Positions 11,449-21,300 of a DNA stretch of 64,000 bases are shown here, piece by piece. Source of the DNA: Rufibacter hautae (GTDB taxonomy: Bacteria; Bacteroidota; Bacteroidia; Cytophagales; Hymenobacteraceae); NCBI RefSeq assembly GCF_008271695.1, contig NZ_VKKY01000002.1, positions 372,001 through 436,000 on the forward strand. Reading direction: 5' to 3'. The translations under genes and the position numbers were made by a program. The notes beneath the pieces are model-generated. The model had not been told where the DNA came from and searched no databases. It saw nothing but the letters and a program-made list of their open reading frames with translations. Within the stretch, counting starts at the first letter, position 1. Each line of letters begins with the position of its first letter.

Positions 11449-11493
11449 AAAAAGAGAGGTCAGGTTCTGTGTGAACCTGACCTCTCTTTTTAT
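11449..11493. terminator. Bidirectional hairpin terminator
   Basis: Arms at 11449-11467 and 11473-11490 pair perfectly around a 5-base loop. There is an A-run before and a T-run after, so it can work on both strands. It lies between the convergent surface-protein gene and the PurF-like gene. Confidence 0.85.
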
Positions 11494-11541
11494 TTAGCAA
11501 CATTTCAACTTAGCACATCAGCACATTGAAAAATTAGCACA
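11494..11541. repeat. Short reiterated TTAGCACAT units
   Basis: TTAGCACAT-like units recur about four times between the terminator hairpin and the stop codon of the PurF-like gene. One is imperfect (TTAGCAACAT). The last unit runs into the stop codon. This is a low-complexity intergenic repeat of unknown role. Confidence 0.5.
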
Positions 11542-13434
11542 TTAATACGCCCGTCCTTCTTTGTTTTCCATGAAGTTCACGAAGGCGCGGTTCACCACTT
11601 TCATACCGCCCGGGGTAGGGAAGTTGCCGGTAAAGTACCAGTCCCCTAGGTGGTTAGGGATGGCTTCGTGCAGGTTCTCCACGGTTTGGAAAATCACCTG
11701 TACCTCGGCTTTGACGCTGGGCGCTTTTACAATCTGGGCCACTTTGCAACTGATCTCTTCAGGAGAGAACTGGTTATACAGTTCCTGTACGAAGTTCTTT
11801 TCCCGGGCCTGTCCATTGGACAAAGCGGTTTGGCAATTCTGGTACACCTCTTTGGCTAGGCCTTCACTGTTTCTGTCTTTGAGCAAGCCCATCATGGCCC
11901 TGAACGCCACGAACTCTTTCATCTTAGACATGTCAATGCCATAGCAGTCTGGGTAGCGGATCTGAGGTGCACAAGACACAATGATGATCTTTTTAGGTCC
12001 CAAGCGGTCCAGCATTTTGATGATGCTTTTCTCCAGAGTAGTGCCGCGCACAATAGAGTCGTCAATTACCACCACGGTGTCAACGCCTTTTTTCACCACT
12101 TCATAGGTCGTGTCATAGACGTGGGCCACCAGATCGTCGCGGGAGTCGTTGTCGGTGATGAAGGTGCGGAGCTTGGCGTCTTTGATGACCAGTTTTTCCA
12201 CCCTCGGGCGGAAAGAGAGGATGTTCTCCAGTTTGTCCACATCGCCATCTGCTTCTACAATAGCTTTGCGGCGGTAGGAGCGGAGGTAGTCTTCCACGCC
12301 TTCCATCATGCCCAGGAAAGAGGACTCGGCGGTGTTGGGGATGTAGGAGAAAACGGTGTTCTCCAGGTCATGGTTGATGGCTTTGAGTACCTGCGGACTC
12401 AGCAGTTTGCCCAGCATTTTGCGCTCCTGGTAAATCTCTGGATCGTTTCCGCGGGAGAAGTAGATGCGCTCAAAGCTGCAGGATTTTTTCTCCAGGGCCG
12501 GCAACACTTCTTTCTCAGAGGCTTCGCCGTTTTTGGTCACGATGAGCGCATGCCCCGGAGTGATCTCCTTGATCTGGCTGTAGTCCACCCCGAAAGCGGT
12601 TTTGATGGCCGGCTTCTCAGAGGCCACCACCACTACTTCATCGTCCATGTAATAATAGGCCGGGCGAATGCCGGAAGGGTCACGAACCACAAAGGAGGCA
12701 CCGTAACCGGTGAGGCCTGCCATGGCATAACCGCCGTCAAAGTCCTTGCAGGCCCGGCGCAGAACGCGCTGTAGGTCCAGGTTCTCTTCAATGAGGGCGG
12801 TGATTTCCTCGTTGTTGTGGTCTGGCTTGAAGTAGTCAAAAAGGCGCTGGTTTTCCTCGTCCAGGAAGTGGCCGATTTTTTCCAGCACGGTCACAGTGTC
12901 AATCTTCTGGCGCGGGTGCTGACCCAGGTCGGTGAGCACGTTGAAAAGCTCGTCCACGTTGGTCATGTTGAAGTTACCGGCCACGGCCAGGCTTCGGTTG
13001 CGCCAGTTGTTTTCCCGCACCATGGGGTGGCAGTTGTCTACGCTGTTGAGCCCGTGGGTGCCATAACGCAAATGGCCCAGATACACATCGCCCATGAAGG
13101 GGAGATTCTCTCTGAGCCACTGGACATTCTTCGCTTCCTCGGGGTACTTGCGTTTCAGCTTGCCGTATTTCTCGCTTATTTTCCCAAAAATAGCATCAAT
13201 CGCTTTGGTCTTGACCGAGCGGTACCGGGCAATGTACTCGGTGCCGGGCGTGGTGTTGATCTTGATGCTGGCAAAGCCGGCGCCGTCTTGCCCACGGTTG
13301 TGCTGTTTCTCCATGAGCAGGTACATCTTCTGGATGCCGTACATGGGGGTGCCGTATTTCTCTGTGTAATATTCTAAGGGTTTGCGGAGGCGGACCAAGG
13401 CAATCCCGCACTCATGTTTTATCGCATCACTCAT
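11542..13434 (-). CDS. purF: Amidophosphoribosyltransferase-like protein (PurF family, long form)
   Basis: 630 residues, longer than the roughly 470-510 of ordinary PurF. The N-terminal class II glutamine amidotransferase has its nucleophile at C9, after MSDAIKHE, so an 8-residue propeptide must be removed, as in Bacillus-type PurF. Further support comes from NRGQDGAGF, LGHLRYGTHG, NFNMTN and DPSGIRPAYY. The C-terminal phosphoribosyltransferase domain has the PRPP loop VVIDDSIVRGTT. The expected reaction is PRPP plus glutamine to phosphoribosylamine, the first step of purine synthesis. Extra segments (about 70-115 and the C-terminal 60 residues) are not in standard PurF. Bacteroidota often carry such a long form besides a normal PurF, so the gene symbol is a family assignment. 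No other pur gene is adjacent. Confidence 0.8.
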   Translation of the reverse strand: MSDAIKHECGIALVRLRKPLEYYTEKYGTPMYGIQKMYLLMEKQHNRGQDGAGFASIKINTTPGTEYIARYRSVKTKAIDAIFGKISEKYGKLKRKYPEEAKNVQWLRENLPFMGDVYLGHLRYGTHGLNSVDNCHPMVRENNWRNRSLAVAGNFNMTNVDELFNVLTDLGQHPRQKIDTVTVLEKIGHFLDEENQRLFDYFKPDHNNEEITALIEENLDLQRVLRRACKDFDGGYAMAGLTGYGASFVVRDPSGIRPAYYYMDDEVVVVASEKPAIKTAFGVDYSQIKEITPGHALIVTKNGEASEKEVLPALEKKSCSFERIYFSRGNDPEIYQERKMLGKLLSPQVLKAINHDLENTVFSYIPNTAESSFLGMMEGVEDYLRSYRRKAIVEADGDVDKLENILSFRPRVEKLVIKDAKLRTFITDNDSRDDLVAHVYDTTYEVVKKGVDTVVVIDDSIVRGTTLEKSIIKMLDRLGPKKIIIVSCAPQIRYPDCYGIDMSKMKEFVAFRAMMGLLKDRNSEGLAKEVYQNCQTALSNGQAREKNFVQELYNQFSPEEISCKVAQIVKAPSVKAEVQVIFQTVENLHEAIPNHLGDWYFTGNFPTPGGMKVVNRAFVNFMENKEGRAY

Positions 13435-13521
13435 GGTAATTGGTTTTAAGCCGGAGGCGCGTGTTCAATGGCATCCGGTGGCCCAAGCGGCTTGGCTAAG
13501 GAGTTCGGCCGAAAAGGCATG

Positions 13522-13529
13522 CAAAGGTA
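13522..13529 (-). promoter_or_regulatory. Candidate -7 box of the PurF-like gene
   Basis: Read on the minus strand this is TACCTTTG, an exact match to the Bacteroidota -7 consensus TAnnTTTG. It lies 88 bases upstream of the start codon. I see no clear TTG at the -33 position. Confidence 0.5.
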
Positions 13530-13703
13530 AGAGTAAAAACACGTATCGCACTAGCTAAAATCTATTTTCTATAGCCCTTCTTTTCGGTACTAACGAAGAA
13601 AATACAACGCATGTGCCTTGAACCCTTAAAGCTCCCAAGAATGTCATAGTAGGGCTGTTTAAAGTGATATACTAATTGATACTTAGTGGTTTACGAAAAC
13701 CGA

Positions 13704-13742
13704 TTTAGGCCTGCTTTTCAAAAATAGAAGCGAAAACAAGCG
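13704..13742. repeat. Degenerate copy of dispersed intergenic palindrome
   Basis: Starts TTTAGGCCTGCTTTTC and, after a short A-rich loop, continues with GAAGCGAAAACAAGC, a partial inverse of the first arm. It shares its core with copies at 1468, 7436, 11420 and 55711. Confidence 0.45.
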
Positions 13743-13773
13743 GTGTCATTAGGTCACGCGGGCGCTTGTTGCC

Positions 13774-13781
13774 TACCTTTG
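13774..13781 (+). promoter_or_regulatory. Candidate -7 box of the EamA transporter gene
   Basis: TACCTTTG, an exact TAnnTTTG match, ends only five bases before the ATG at 13787. If used, the transcript would be nearly leaderless, starting at or just inside the start codon. No clear -33 TTG is visible. Confidence 0.45.
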
Positions 13782-13786
13782 CGGCC

Positions 13787-14680
13787 ATGAACAAACAAGT
13801 ACAGGTCCACGGGGCCTTGTTTCTGGTGGCGCTTATCTACGGGGCCAATTACAGCATCGCCAAAGAGATCATGCCAGCTTACGTGGGGCCCTTCGGGCTG
13901 ATTGTGATACGGGTGGTCAGTGCGGTGCTGGTGTTTGGGAGCCTCTCGCGGTGGGTGGTGAAAGAGAAAATCCAAAGCAAAAACGACTGGGTCCGGATTA
14001 TCCTCTGCGGCTTATTCGGGATCACCCTGAACCAACTCTCGTTCTTCAGCGGCCTTAACCTGACCTCGCCCATCAACGCCTCGCTTATCCAGACGGTGTC
14101 GCCGGTGGTGGTGGTTTTGCTGTCTTCGTATCTCTTGAAAGAGCGGATTCAGGTTTACAGAATGGTGGGCATTCTGCTGGCGGGCTTGGGCGCCATGATG
14201 CTCATCTCGGGCAAGGCGGGCAACGCGCAGGGAAACATCCTGGGCGATATCCTTATGCTGGTAAACGCGGCCTGTTTTGGGGCTTTTTTGGTGCTGGTGA
14301 AACCGCTTATGCAGCGCTATAATCCAATCACGGTGGTGAGCAGGGTGTTTCTGGCGGGCTCGTTGGGGGTGATTCCCTTCGGCCTGGGGCAGGTGATGAA
14401 GCCGCACTACGCCACATTCCCGGCTTCTATCTGGGGCGCCATCGCGTTTGTAATCATCGGGATGACTATTCTGGCGTATCTGCTGAACGTCTGGGCCATG
14501 AAATACGCCAGCCCGGCGCTGGTGGGCGTGTACATTTACCTGCAGCCCGTCTTCGCTATTCTCATTGCGGTGAGTTTGGGTAAAGACCTGTTTACGTGGC
14601 AGAAAGCGCTGTACGCGGCCATAATTTTTGGGGGCGTATACCTGGTGAGCAAGCCTAAGAAGCAGCCGGCGCAGGTATAG
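13787..14680 (+). CDS. EamA/DMT-family inner membrane transporter
   Basis: 297 residues from the ATG at 13787. A longer frame opens with TTG at 13766, but that would include the -7 box. About ten hydrophobic segments form two EamA repeats: the first covers roughly 8-135 and the second 150-290 (about five helices each). The start ALFLVALIYGANYSIAKE and the end of repeat 1, LLKERIQVYRMVGILLAG, are typical. Family members export amino acids, metabolites or drugs; the substrate here cannot be told. The C-terminal tail KPKKQPAQV is short and basic. The gene stands alone. Confidence 0.88.
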   Translation: MNKQVQVHGALFLVALIYGANYSIAKEIMPAYVGPFGLIVIRVVSAVLVFGSLSRWVVKEKIQSKNDWVRIILCGLFGITLNQLSFFSGLNLTSPINASLIQTVSPVVVVLLSSYLLKERIQVYRMVGILLAGLGAMMLISGKAGNAQGNILGDILMLVNAACFGAFLVLVKPLMQRYNPITVVSRVFLAGSLGVIPFGLGQVMKPHYATFPASIWGAIAFVIIGMTILAYLLNVWAMKYASPALVGVYIYLQPVFAILIAVSLGKDLFTWQKALYAAIIFGGVYLVSKPKKQPAQV

Positions 14681-14753
14681 TCCGCAAAAAATACCGTATA
14701 AATGGCACCTTGTCTTTGGCAAAGGCGTTGAAGGGTTTACAAAAAAATGCAAA

Positions 14754-15014
14754 ATGACTGACCAGACCCACTACGAAGATGACGCGCTGCACCATCTCTT
14801 TTTATTGGTAGAGGCCCAGGATGCCACCTGTATGCTCAACCTGGCGGGGCACCCGCTCCGCATCAGGGAGGTTGTTTTCCAGATGGTTGATAACGGATGC
14901 CGGGTAAGCAAAGTAGAAGCGGATTTCTACAATATGTTTCTCTATGACAAGGAGGTAACCGAGATTTACGATTACCTTACCACCATTATCAAAGTGAAGT
15001 TTGTGACAGTATAA
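14754..15014 (+). CDS. Small protein of unknown function (86 aa)
   Basis: 86 residues starting MTDQTHYEDDAL. It is acidic, without signal peptide or membrane segment, and has two cysteines near the middle. The pattern MLNLAGHPLRIREVVFQMVD suggests a folded alpha/beta protein, but I do not recognise a family. It is 73 bases after the transporter gene on the same strand and could be cotranscribed. Believable codon use and a clean ATG favour a real gene. Confidence 0.65.
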   Translation: MTDQTHYEDDALHHLFLLVEAQDATCMLNLAGHPLRIREVVFQMVDNGCRVSKVEADFYNMFLYDKEVTEIYDYLTTIIKVKFVTV

Positions 15015-15024
15015 TCCTTAGTTG

Positions 15025-15063
15025 CCGTTTTGCGTCTGTTTTCAAAAAAGGGCGCAAAAACGG
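15025..15063. repeat. Imperfect hairpin of the dispersed palindrome type
   Basis: CCGTTTTGCG pairs with CGCAAAAACGG around a loop that contains CTGTTTTC. It follows the small gene ending at 15014 and may act as its terminator, although a T-run is lacking. Confidence 0.4.
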
Positions 15064-15185
15064 AAGTCTTCTCAGAACCAATCCCTCCAAACCCCCACGC
15101 CTTCAAGACAGGGGTAAAACAAAGTTTCGGCAAAAACGGTAAGGAAACAGATGATCCCCATCATCTGCCAACTAAGCCACTTTGC

Positions 15186-16598
15186 ATGAACCAGACCTTC
15201 AGAATAGAACACGACTTCCTGGGCGAGAAAGAGATTCCCAACACGGCCTACTATGGCGTGCAGACGCTCAGGGCATTGGAGAACTTCAATATCACGGGTA
15301 TCACCAATGCTTCTGAGCCGCTTTTCATTGTAGCCTTTGCCTACGTGAAAAAAGCCGCCGCCATGGCTAACCGCGACTTGGGTGTGCTGGACAAGAAAAA
15401 GGCCGAAGCCATCATTTTTGCCTGCGACGAGCTCATTGCCGGCAAATACCGCGACCAGTTTGTCACAGACCTGATCCAGGGTGGGGCGGGCACCTCGGTG
15501 AACATGAACGCAAACGAAGTCATCGCCAACATTGGCCTGGAGTACCTGGGTTACCAGAAAGGCCAGTACGAGTTCCTGCACCCCAACAACCACGTCAACT
15601 GCTCCCAATCCACGAACGATACCTATCCGACGGCCATCATGATGGCGCTGCACCTCAAGGTGGATGTGTACCTGAAGGCGCTGGCAGATTTGAAGGAGTC
15701 TTTTCTTAAGAAATCCAAGGAATTTAAGAACGTGCTGAAGATGGGCCGCACCCAGTTGCAGGATGCCGTACCGATGACCTTGGGCCAGGAATTTCACGGT
15801 TTTGCCACCACCATCAATGATGACATCAAGCACCTGCGCGAGGCCCAGCGGAAACTCACCGAGTGCAACATGGGCGCTACCGCCATTGGCACCAGCATCA
15901 ACGCCCCGCAAGGCTATCCACAGCTGTGTACCAAGTACCTGGCCCAGATCACCAAACTGCCCATCACCCTGGCCCCGGACCTGATTGAGGCTACCTCTGA
16001 CATGGGTTCTTATGTGCTGGTATCGGGTATGCTCAAGCGCAGTGCCATCAAAATCTCCAAGATCTGCAATGACCTGCGTCTCTTGTCTTCCGGTCCGCGG
16101 GCCGGTCTGAATGAGATTCGGCTGCCGCCTATGCAACCGGGTTCTTCCATTATGCCGGGTAAAGTAAACCCCGTAATTCCGGAGGTGGTGAACCAGACCG
16201 CCTTCTATGTCATCGGGGCCGATGTCACCATCACCATGGCAGCCGAGGCGGGGCAGTTACAGCTCAATGTCATGGAGCCGGTCATCGCCTTCAGTCTGTT
16301 CACTTCCATGAACTACATGATCAACGCCATTGCCACCTTGCGCACCAAATGCGTGGACGGCATCACCGCCAACGTGGAGGTTTGCCGCGAGGAAGTCATG
16401 CGCAGCATTGGCATTGTCACCGCCTTGAACCCGATCCTTGGTTACGAGACCTCGGCCGCCATTGCCAAAGAGGCCCTAGCCACGGGTAAAGCCATTCACC
16501 AGATTGTGGTACTGGAGCGCAAACTCATAGACCAGGCTAAATGGGACGAGATCTACTCTTTTGAGAACATGATTCACCCGGTTTACATCAACGGTTAG
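15186..16598 (+). CDS. aspA: Aspartate ammonia-lyase
   Basis: 470 residues from the ATG at 15186. The frame stays open upstream to 15030, but that part contains a hairpin and is not protein-like. The start RIEHDFLGEKEIPNTAYYG matches AspA. The fumarase/aspartase signature GSSIMPGKVNP and the substrate-site segments GGAGTSVNMNANEV and SQSTNDTYPTAI are present. AspA deaminates L-aspartate to fumarate and ammonia in the cytoplasm. The superfamily also contains fumarase C, but QSTNDTYPTA (FumC has QSSNDTFPTA) and the N-terminus favour AspA. The gene stands alone. Confidence 0.93.
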   Translation: MNQTFRIEHDFLGEKEIPNTAYYGVQTLRALENFNITGITNASEPLFIVAFAYVKKAAAMANRDLGVLDKKKAEAIIFACDELIAGKYRDQFVTDLIQGGAGTSVNMNANEVIANIGLEYLGYQKGQYEFLHPNNHVNCSQSTNDTYPTAIMMALHLKVDVYLKALADLKESFLKKSKEFKNVLKMGRTQLQDAVPMTLGQEFHGFATTINDDIKHLREAQRKLTECNMGATAIGTSINAPQGYPQLCTKYLAQITKLPITLAPDLIEATSDMGSYVLVSGMLKRSAIKISKICNDLRLLSSGPRAGLNEIRLPPMQPGSSIMPGKVNPVIPEVVNQTAFYVIGADVTITMAAEAGQLQLNVMEPVIAFSLFTSMNYMINAIATLRTKCVDGITANVEVCREEVMRSIGIVTALNPILGYETSAAIAKEALATGKAIHQIVVLERKLIDQAKWDEIYSFENMIHPVYING

Positions 16599-16647
16599 TT
16601 TTGCCGTGATCCAGAAAGGTTTTTCTTTGGAAAGGGAAAAGGAGCGC

Positions 16648-16691
16648 TGCTGTTTTAAGTCTGTTTAAGAGAAAATAGGCCTAGAACAGCA
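16648..16691. repeat. Imperfect palindrome downstream of aspA
   Basis: TGCTGTTTTAAGTCTGTTT pairs, with several G-T wobbles, with AAATAGGCCTAGAACAGCA. It belongs to the dispersed palindrome group and may end aspA transcription. Confidence 0.45.
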
Positions 16692-16739
16692 TTTGCTAGA
16701 TACAAGCACTTGGCAGTATAAGCCGGTTAAAATATCGTT

Positions 16740-17603
16740 ATGAATAGAAGAATATTTCAGGTCATTGATGGCGTGCAGAAGCAGGTGGGAGAAGGGTTTT
16801 CGGTCACCAGCCCCATGCCCGGTTTCCGCATCAGGCAGCTCAGCCCTTTTCTGCTCATTGACCATACCGGCCCCATGCCCGTGCAGCCCACTGATAAACC
16901 ATTGGGGGCCGACCCACATCCGCACCGCGGCTTTGAAACCGTCACCATCGTGTACCAAGGTTACCTGGCCCACCGCGACACCGCCGGCTACAGCGGAAAA
17001 ATTGGTCCGGGTGATGTGCAGTGGATGACTGCCGGCGCCGGCTTGCTCCACGAGGAGCGGCACGAGAAAGAGTTTGCCCGCCAAGGCGGTGTGCTGGAGT
17101 TGATTCAGCTGTGGGTGAACGTGCCTAAGAAAGATAAAATGGCGCCGCCGCGCTACCAGGAACTGAGAAGCGGCAGCATTCCGGTTATCTCCACGGCAGA
17201 AGGAAAAGGAACCATCCGGGTGGTATCTGGAAACTACGGCGGAGTACCAGGCCCTGCCGAGACCTTTTCACCCATCACCATCCTAGACATCTTTCAACCC
17301 AAAGGCGCAAAACTCCAGCTAAACTTACCAGCGGCTTACAACGTGGGCATTTACGTGGTGAAAGGCAGCCTGCTGCTGCACGGGAACCGACCCGCCCAGA
17401 CAAAGCAAATGGTGGTATTTGGCTGGGATGCCGACGGCATAGAACTCACTATTGAAGAAGACTCTACCTTCCTGGTGCTGGCCGGAGAGCCCATAGAAGA
17501 ACCGCTCGCCACCTACGGTCCCTTCGTGATGAACACCAACCAGGAACTGGTGCAAGCTATCACCGATTACGAGAACGGTCAGATGGGTAGCTTCGCAGAT
17601 TGA
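16740..17603 (+). CDS. Pirin-family bicupin protein
   Basis: 287 residues forming two cupin domains. The N-terminal pirin domain has the metal ligands in PHPHRGFE (two His) and in LLHEERH (His and Glu). The C-terminal pirin domain spans about 170-275. Bacterial pirins bind one iron; some have quercetin 2,3-dioxygenase activity and others act as redox sensors. Which applies here cannot be seen. No signal peptide, so cytoplasmic. It is separated from aspA by 140 bases with a hairpin and is probably its own unit. Confidence 0.9.
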   Translation: MNRRIFQVIDGVQKQVGEGFSVTSPMPGFRIRQLSPFLLIDHTGPMPVQPTDKPLGADPHPHRGFETVTIVYQGYLAHRDTAGYSGKIGPGDVQWMTAGAGLLHEERHEKEFARQGGVLELIQLWVNVPKKDKMAPPRYQELRSGSIPVISTAEGKGTIRVVSGNYGGVPGPAETFSPITILDIFQPKGAKLQLNLPAAYNVGIYVVKGSLLLHGNRPAQTKQMVVFGWDADGIELTIEEDSTFLVLAGEPIEEPLATYGPFVMNTNQELVQAITDYENGQMGSFAD

Positions 17604-17858
17604 GCTTATGAATCTTGCTGCCTTGTTTTTCAATTAAATTCTAAGACTTAGCGATTTATGGCTGTTTTCTTAAAAACCCATCAAAACGTAAAAAGGCAAA
17701 GGATTGTAGGACTGGTGGTAAGTTTTCCCAAAAATGCATTTGGGTGTAAATTCAGCTTCTTTCATAGCCAAAGATTTTGCGGAACTTGTTCTTGATAAAT
17801 GAAACTTTCTCCCGTCAACTACCCTTAAGAAGGGGAACCCTAGCCTTAAATAATCATA

Positions 17859-18110
17859 ATGTTTGAACATTCTCTTTTTCATAAACTCCCTCCTAAAAAC
17901 CAGGCAGAATTATTGGAGAAGAAAGGAATAGTGCTTACCAAGCGCCATCTTAATGGATGGGCTATCACTTTATTTTCTTTAGAAAACCAATTTCTGGAAG
18001 TTTGGTCAAAGAAGGACCTGGAGATAATTGGCTCCTTCCATTCTGCGGTAAGCTATATGGACATTATTGAACCCTACATGCACGTGCTGGATGTGCCGAA
18101 AGAGTCTTAA
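17859..18110 (+). CDS. Small protein of unknown function (83 aa)
   Basis: 83 residues starting MFEHSLFHKLPPKNQ. No signal peptide; mixed charge, with an aromatic-rich middle (WAITLFSLENQFLEVW). It looks like a compact alpha/beta domain of a type widespread in Cytophagales as a lone gene, but I cannot name a function. A strong terminator hairpin follows 24 bases after the stop, which supports it being a real expressed gene. Confidence 0.7.
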   Translation: MFEHSLFHKLPPKNQAELLEKKGIVLTKRHLNGWAITLFSLENQFLEVWSKKDLEIIGSFHSAVSYMDIIEPYMHVLDVPKES

Positions 18111-18133
18111 CCCTTTTGACTATAAAATATTTA

Positions 18134-18176
18134 AATCAGCCGCTGGGGAAATCATTCTTCAGCGGCTGATTTTTTT
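18134..18176 (+). terminator. Rho-independent terminator
   Basis: A 12-bp perfect stem (18134-18145 with 18160-18171) and a T-run, directly after the 83-residue gene. Confidence 0.9.
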
Positions 18177-18285
18177 GTAGGATAGGGCTTGGGCAAACAG
18201 TCTAACTTATATCGCCAAACGGTAAACCTCTTATCTCCTTGGTTTGAATAGAGGTAAGTGTCTATTTAAGCCAAAGTCTTCATAA

Positions 18286-18325
18286 AGCAAAAAGCCCCTT
18301 GCAATTTACTGCAAGGGGCTTTCTT
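18286..18325 (-). terminator. Rho-independent terminator of the MBG-repeat gene
   Basis: Stem AAAGCCCCTTGC/GCAAGGGGCTTT (18291-18302 with 18311-18322). Read on the minus strand it is followed by a T-run. It lies 18 bases after the stop of the giant gene. Confidence 0.9.
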
Positions 18326-18342
18326 GTTAAAGTAAGGGAAGG

Positions 18343-21300
18343 TTATTGGCGGACTACACGCAATGTCTTCACCTCATTTCCTTTGGTCAACCGGATGATG
18401 TATACCCCAACATTCGCGGATCTGGCATCCCACTTGGCAGTAATGGTTTCAGCAGTTTTAGCTTTGCCTTTCTGCAGTTGTTTTACTAAAGCACCTTTCA
18501 TGTCATAGATGTCCAGGCTGTACGCTTCATCCTGTGCCACATTGAACTCAACCGAAGCCTCATATGTGAGTGGGTTAGGGTAGGAAGTAAACTTCACCTC
18601 TTGGCTCACTGGCAACTCAGCCACAGCAATAGCGCTGGATGTTTTAGTACCGGTTTTAGCAGCCTCATGGATTACGATGGATCCTCCGCCTAGAGTCGTA
18701 TTTGTAACCGTACTTATATCTGCATTGTCTAGAGCGCCAATCATGTTGTCATAAACTGTAGCTCCTGCTGCATCGGTAATTTTCATGCGAATTCTATCAG
18801 AGCCACCAGCGCTAGAGGCTTGGCCATCAATAGCATTCAAGGTGAACTTATAAGTTCCTGTACCATTTATGGTTCCAACACCTCTATAACTTGCCTTGGC
18901 GCCGCCAATAACGAGGGTTGCTGTTTCATAAGAAGTACTATTGAATTTCAAGTTACCTGTTTGGAAATTGAACTCTGTTTCACCGTCTAATGCAGTAGAA
19001 CCCTTTTTGTATCTTGAAACAAATCCAAAGTTGGCTTTACCAGTAGCTGTTTGATCTTTTACATAAGCACCCGCTGGAGAGTTTATCCAACCTCCGCCGG
19101 TTACAAAGCCACCGTTGGGATCATAGACAGGGAGGTATGCTATGGATGCTCTGCAGCCGCCCTCAGTAGATGCTTCTACCTGGTAGACATTAACGACCCC
19201 TAAATTTGTAATAGGAAGTGTTGCCAAACCTTCAGTATTTGTTAAAACCCTTCCTTTTTCAGTACCATCAAGCTTGAAAATTATTAAGACACCTGCAACT
19301 TTAGGAGAAACAGTGGCAGAAAGTGTTGCTGCTGAGCCAAAAGGAACCGGACTACCACTTGCGGAGGCGTCAATTGAAACACCATTAACTGTTAATACGC
19401 CTTTTGTGAAAGTAATTACATAATTGTTCGAGGTTAACCCCTTAGGAGTAATATCAAATTGAGTGACTCCATTTAGATTTCCATTTGCAGTTAATGAATA
19501 GGATAATATGCCTCCTAATACACTTGAAGTTTCATTATGAACAAAACCATCATAGCTAACTGAAAAAGATGGATCGGATTGTCCGCAATACTTGCTTGTA
19601 TTTTGTGCAGTTACCACAAGGGCCTTTTTGGTGATGGTAAGGGCAGCTGGGGTATTGGAAATATCGTAGTTGCCCAACGCAGCGGCAGGGGAGAGCGTAG
19701 CGGAGATGGCATATGGACCACCGGCAACAGTTTCGCCCGCAACGCGGCTGTAGGCAGCTTGCACGTTGTCAGAGGCAAGGAATCCGGTCAGCGTGCCTGT
19801 AAACTCAGGGTCTGCAGCGCCATACTCCTTCGTTTTCCCGGTTGTTACCACCACAGAAGCTGACTTCTTGCCGATAGTGAAATTGGCCGTGTTGTAGGTG
19901 ATGTCGTAGTTGCCCAGGACACCAACTGGCGCAAGAGAAGCAGAGATTTGGTATGGACCTCCCACTACTGTCTCGCCGACGGCGCGGCTGTAGGTAGCTG
20001 TCACGTTGTCACTAGTCAAGAAGCCTGCTAAATTACCTGTTAAGGTTGGTTCAGAACTACCGTAGGTCTTGCCGTTAGCAATTGGAGTAACTGAAGCGGC
20101 CTTCTTCGTGATGGTTAAGGTAGCAGAAGTATTAATGATCTCGTAGTTGTTCAAAACAGCCACAGGAGACAATGTTGCAGTGATGGCATATGGACCATCG
20201 GCTACAGTTTCACCTGCCTCACGGTTGTAAGAAGCCTCTACATTATCATTCTCTAAGAAACCAGTCAGCGTACCTGTGAAAACAGGATCAGTAGCACCAT
20301 ACACCTTTGTCTTAGCTGCAACTACTACAGAAGCCGCTTTCTTTCCGATGGTGAATTCTTTCACATCGCTTGAGCCTAAGTAATTTAGGTTTTCAGCGTA
20401 GGTAGATGTTGCGGAGTATGTGCCAGCGCTAATCGGTGCGGTAGTGGAAGAAGGATAAACAGTTGGTGCTACACCAGCATAATATACTGTAACTGCCTGA
20501 TCCAAACTACCAGCACCTGTTACTTTAGCGGAGGCACTATGAGCTGAACCATTATAAGTTGCATCGGTAGAAGATACAACTGTGGAGGTAAGAGCTTTGG
20601 CAATTACCAAGGTGCCTTCTGCGGAGCCGCTATAGTTATCATTGATCAGCGTAGCTAAGACCTCATAAGAACCTGCATTAATAGGGGCGGCTACGGGTGT
20701 TCCATTCTTTCTATAGCTTACTGTAACGCCAGTTACGTCAGCAGGATTAATGCTGTAGCCTACCGACTTCGCCAAACCATTGAAGGTTTGCGACAGATCA
20801 GCCGCAGTTAACGTGATAGTAGCAGTTGCCTTTTCGACGATAATTTCTACTGACTTGCTGCCCGCTTTGTAGTTATCAGCTTCGGCAGCATTCACAGTTA
20901 ATGTGCGAGTGCCAGCACCTAATACCGTGCCTGCTTCGGGCGAGTAAGTCAAAATAGCGCCACCCAAGGCAGTAGCATTGAGTTGCGTTCCCGATAAAGC
21001 TGTGCCGTAAACAATGTTGGCTGGATTAGACCAGGTAATTACCTGCTCCGCTTTGTTCACGGTCAGGCTTACAGTCTCAGTAGCCTCATTGTAGTTAGTA
21101 GTCTCAGCGGCAGTTACCGATAAAGTATGCGTACCAGCATTAAGCACCGTATTGGAAGCAGGAGCGTAGGTCAATGCGCCAGCAGCCGAGCCGCCCGCGA
21201 GACCCGTCACAGTAGCATTCAGTTGAGTAGCCGACAAAGCTGTGCCGTAAGTTATGGCAGCCGGAGCGGTCCAATTAATTTTCTGATCAGCTTTAGCAAT

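Larger units (their letters stand above)
13435..13786. other. Divergent promoter gap between purF-like and EamA genes
   Basis: About 350 bases without a gene. It holds a -7 box for each flanking gene, a 23-base sequence at 13641-13663 that recurs at 32452 with two mismatches, and a degenerate copy of the dispersed palindrome at 13704-13742. Confidence 0.55.

Noticed and set aside
12121..12774. 217-codon frame opposite the PurF-like gene
   Set aside because: Shadow of a well-supported gene; no domain.
14012..14752. 246-codon frame opposite the EamA transporter
   Set aside because: His/Arg/Gln-rich product typical of antisense frames in GC-biased genes.
15072..16136. 354-codon open frame antisense to aspA
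   Set aside because: It lies fully opposite the strongly supported aspA gene and comes from its codon bias. The product has no recognisable domain.
15186..16598. Fumarase C as alternative for the aspartase
   Set aside because: QSTNDTYPTA and the N-terminal RIEHDFLGEKEIP fit AspA better than FumC.
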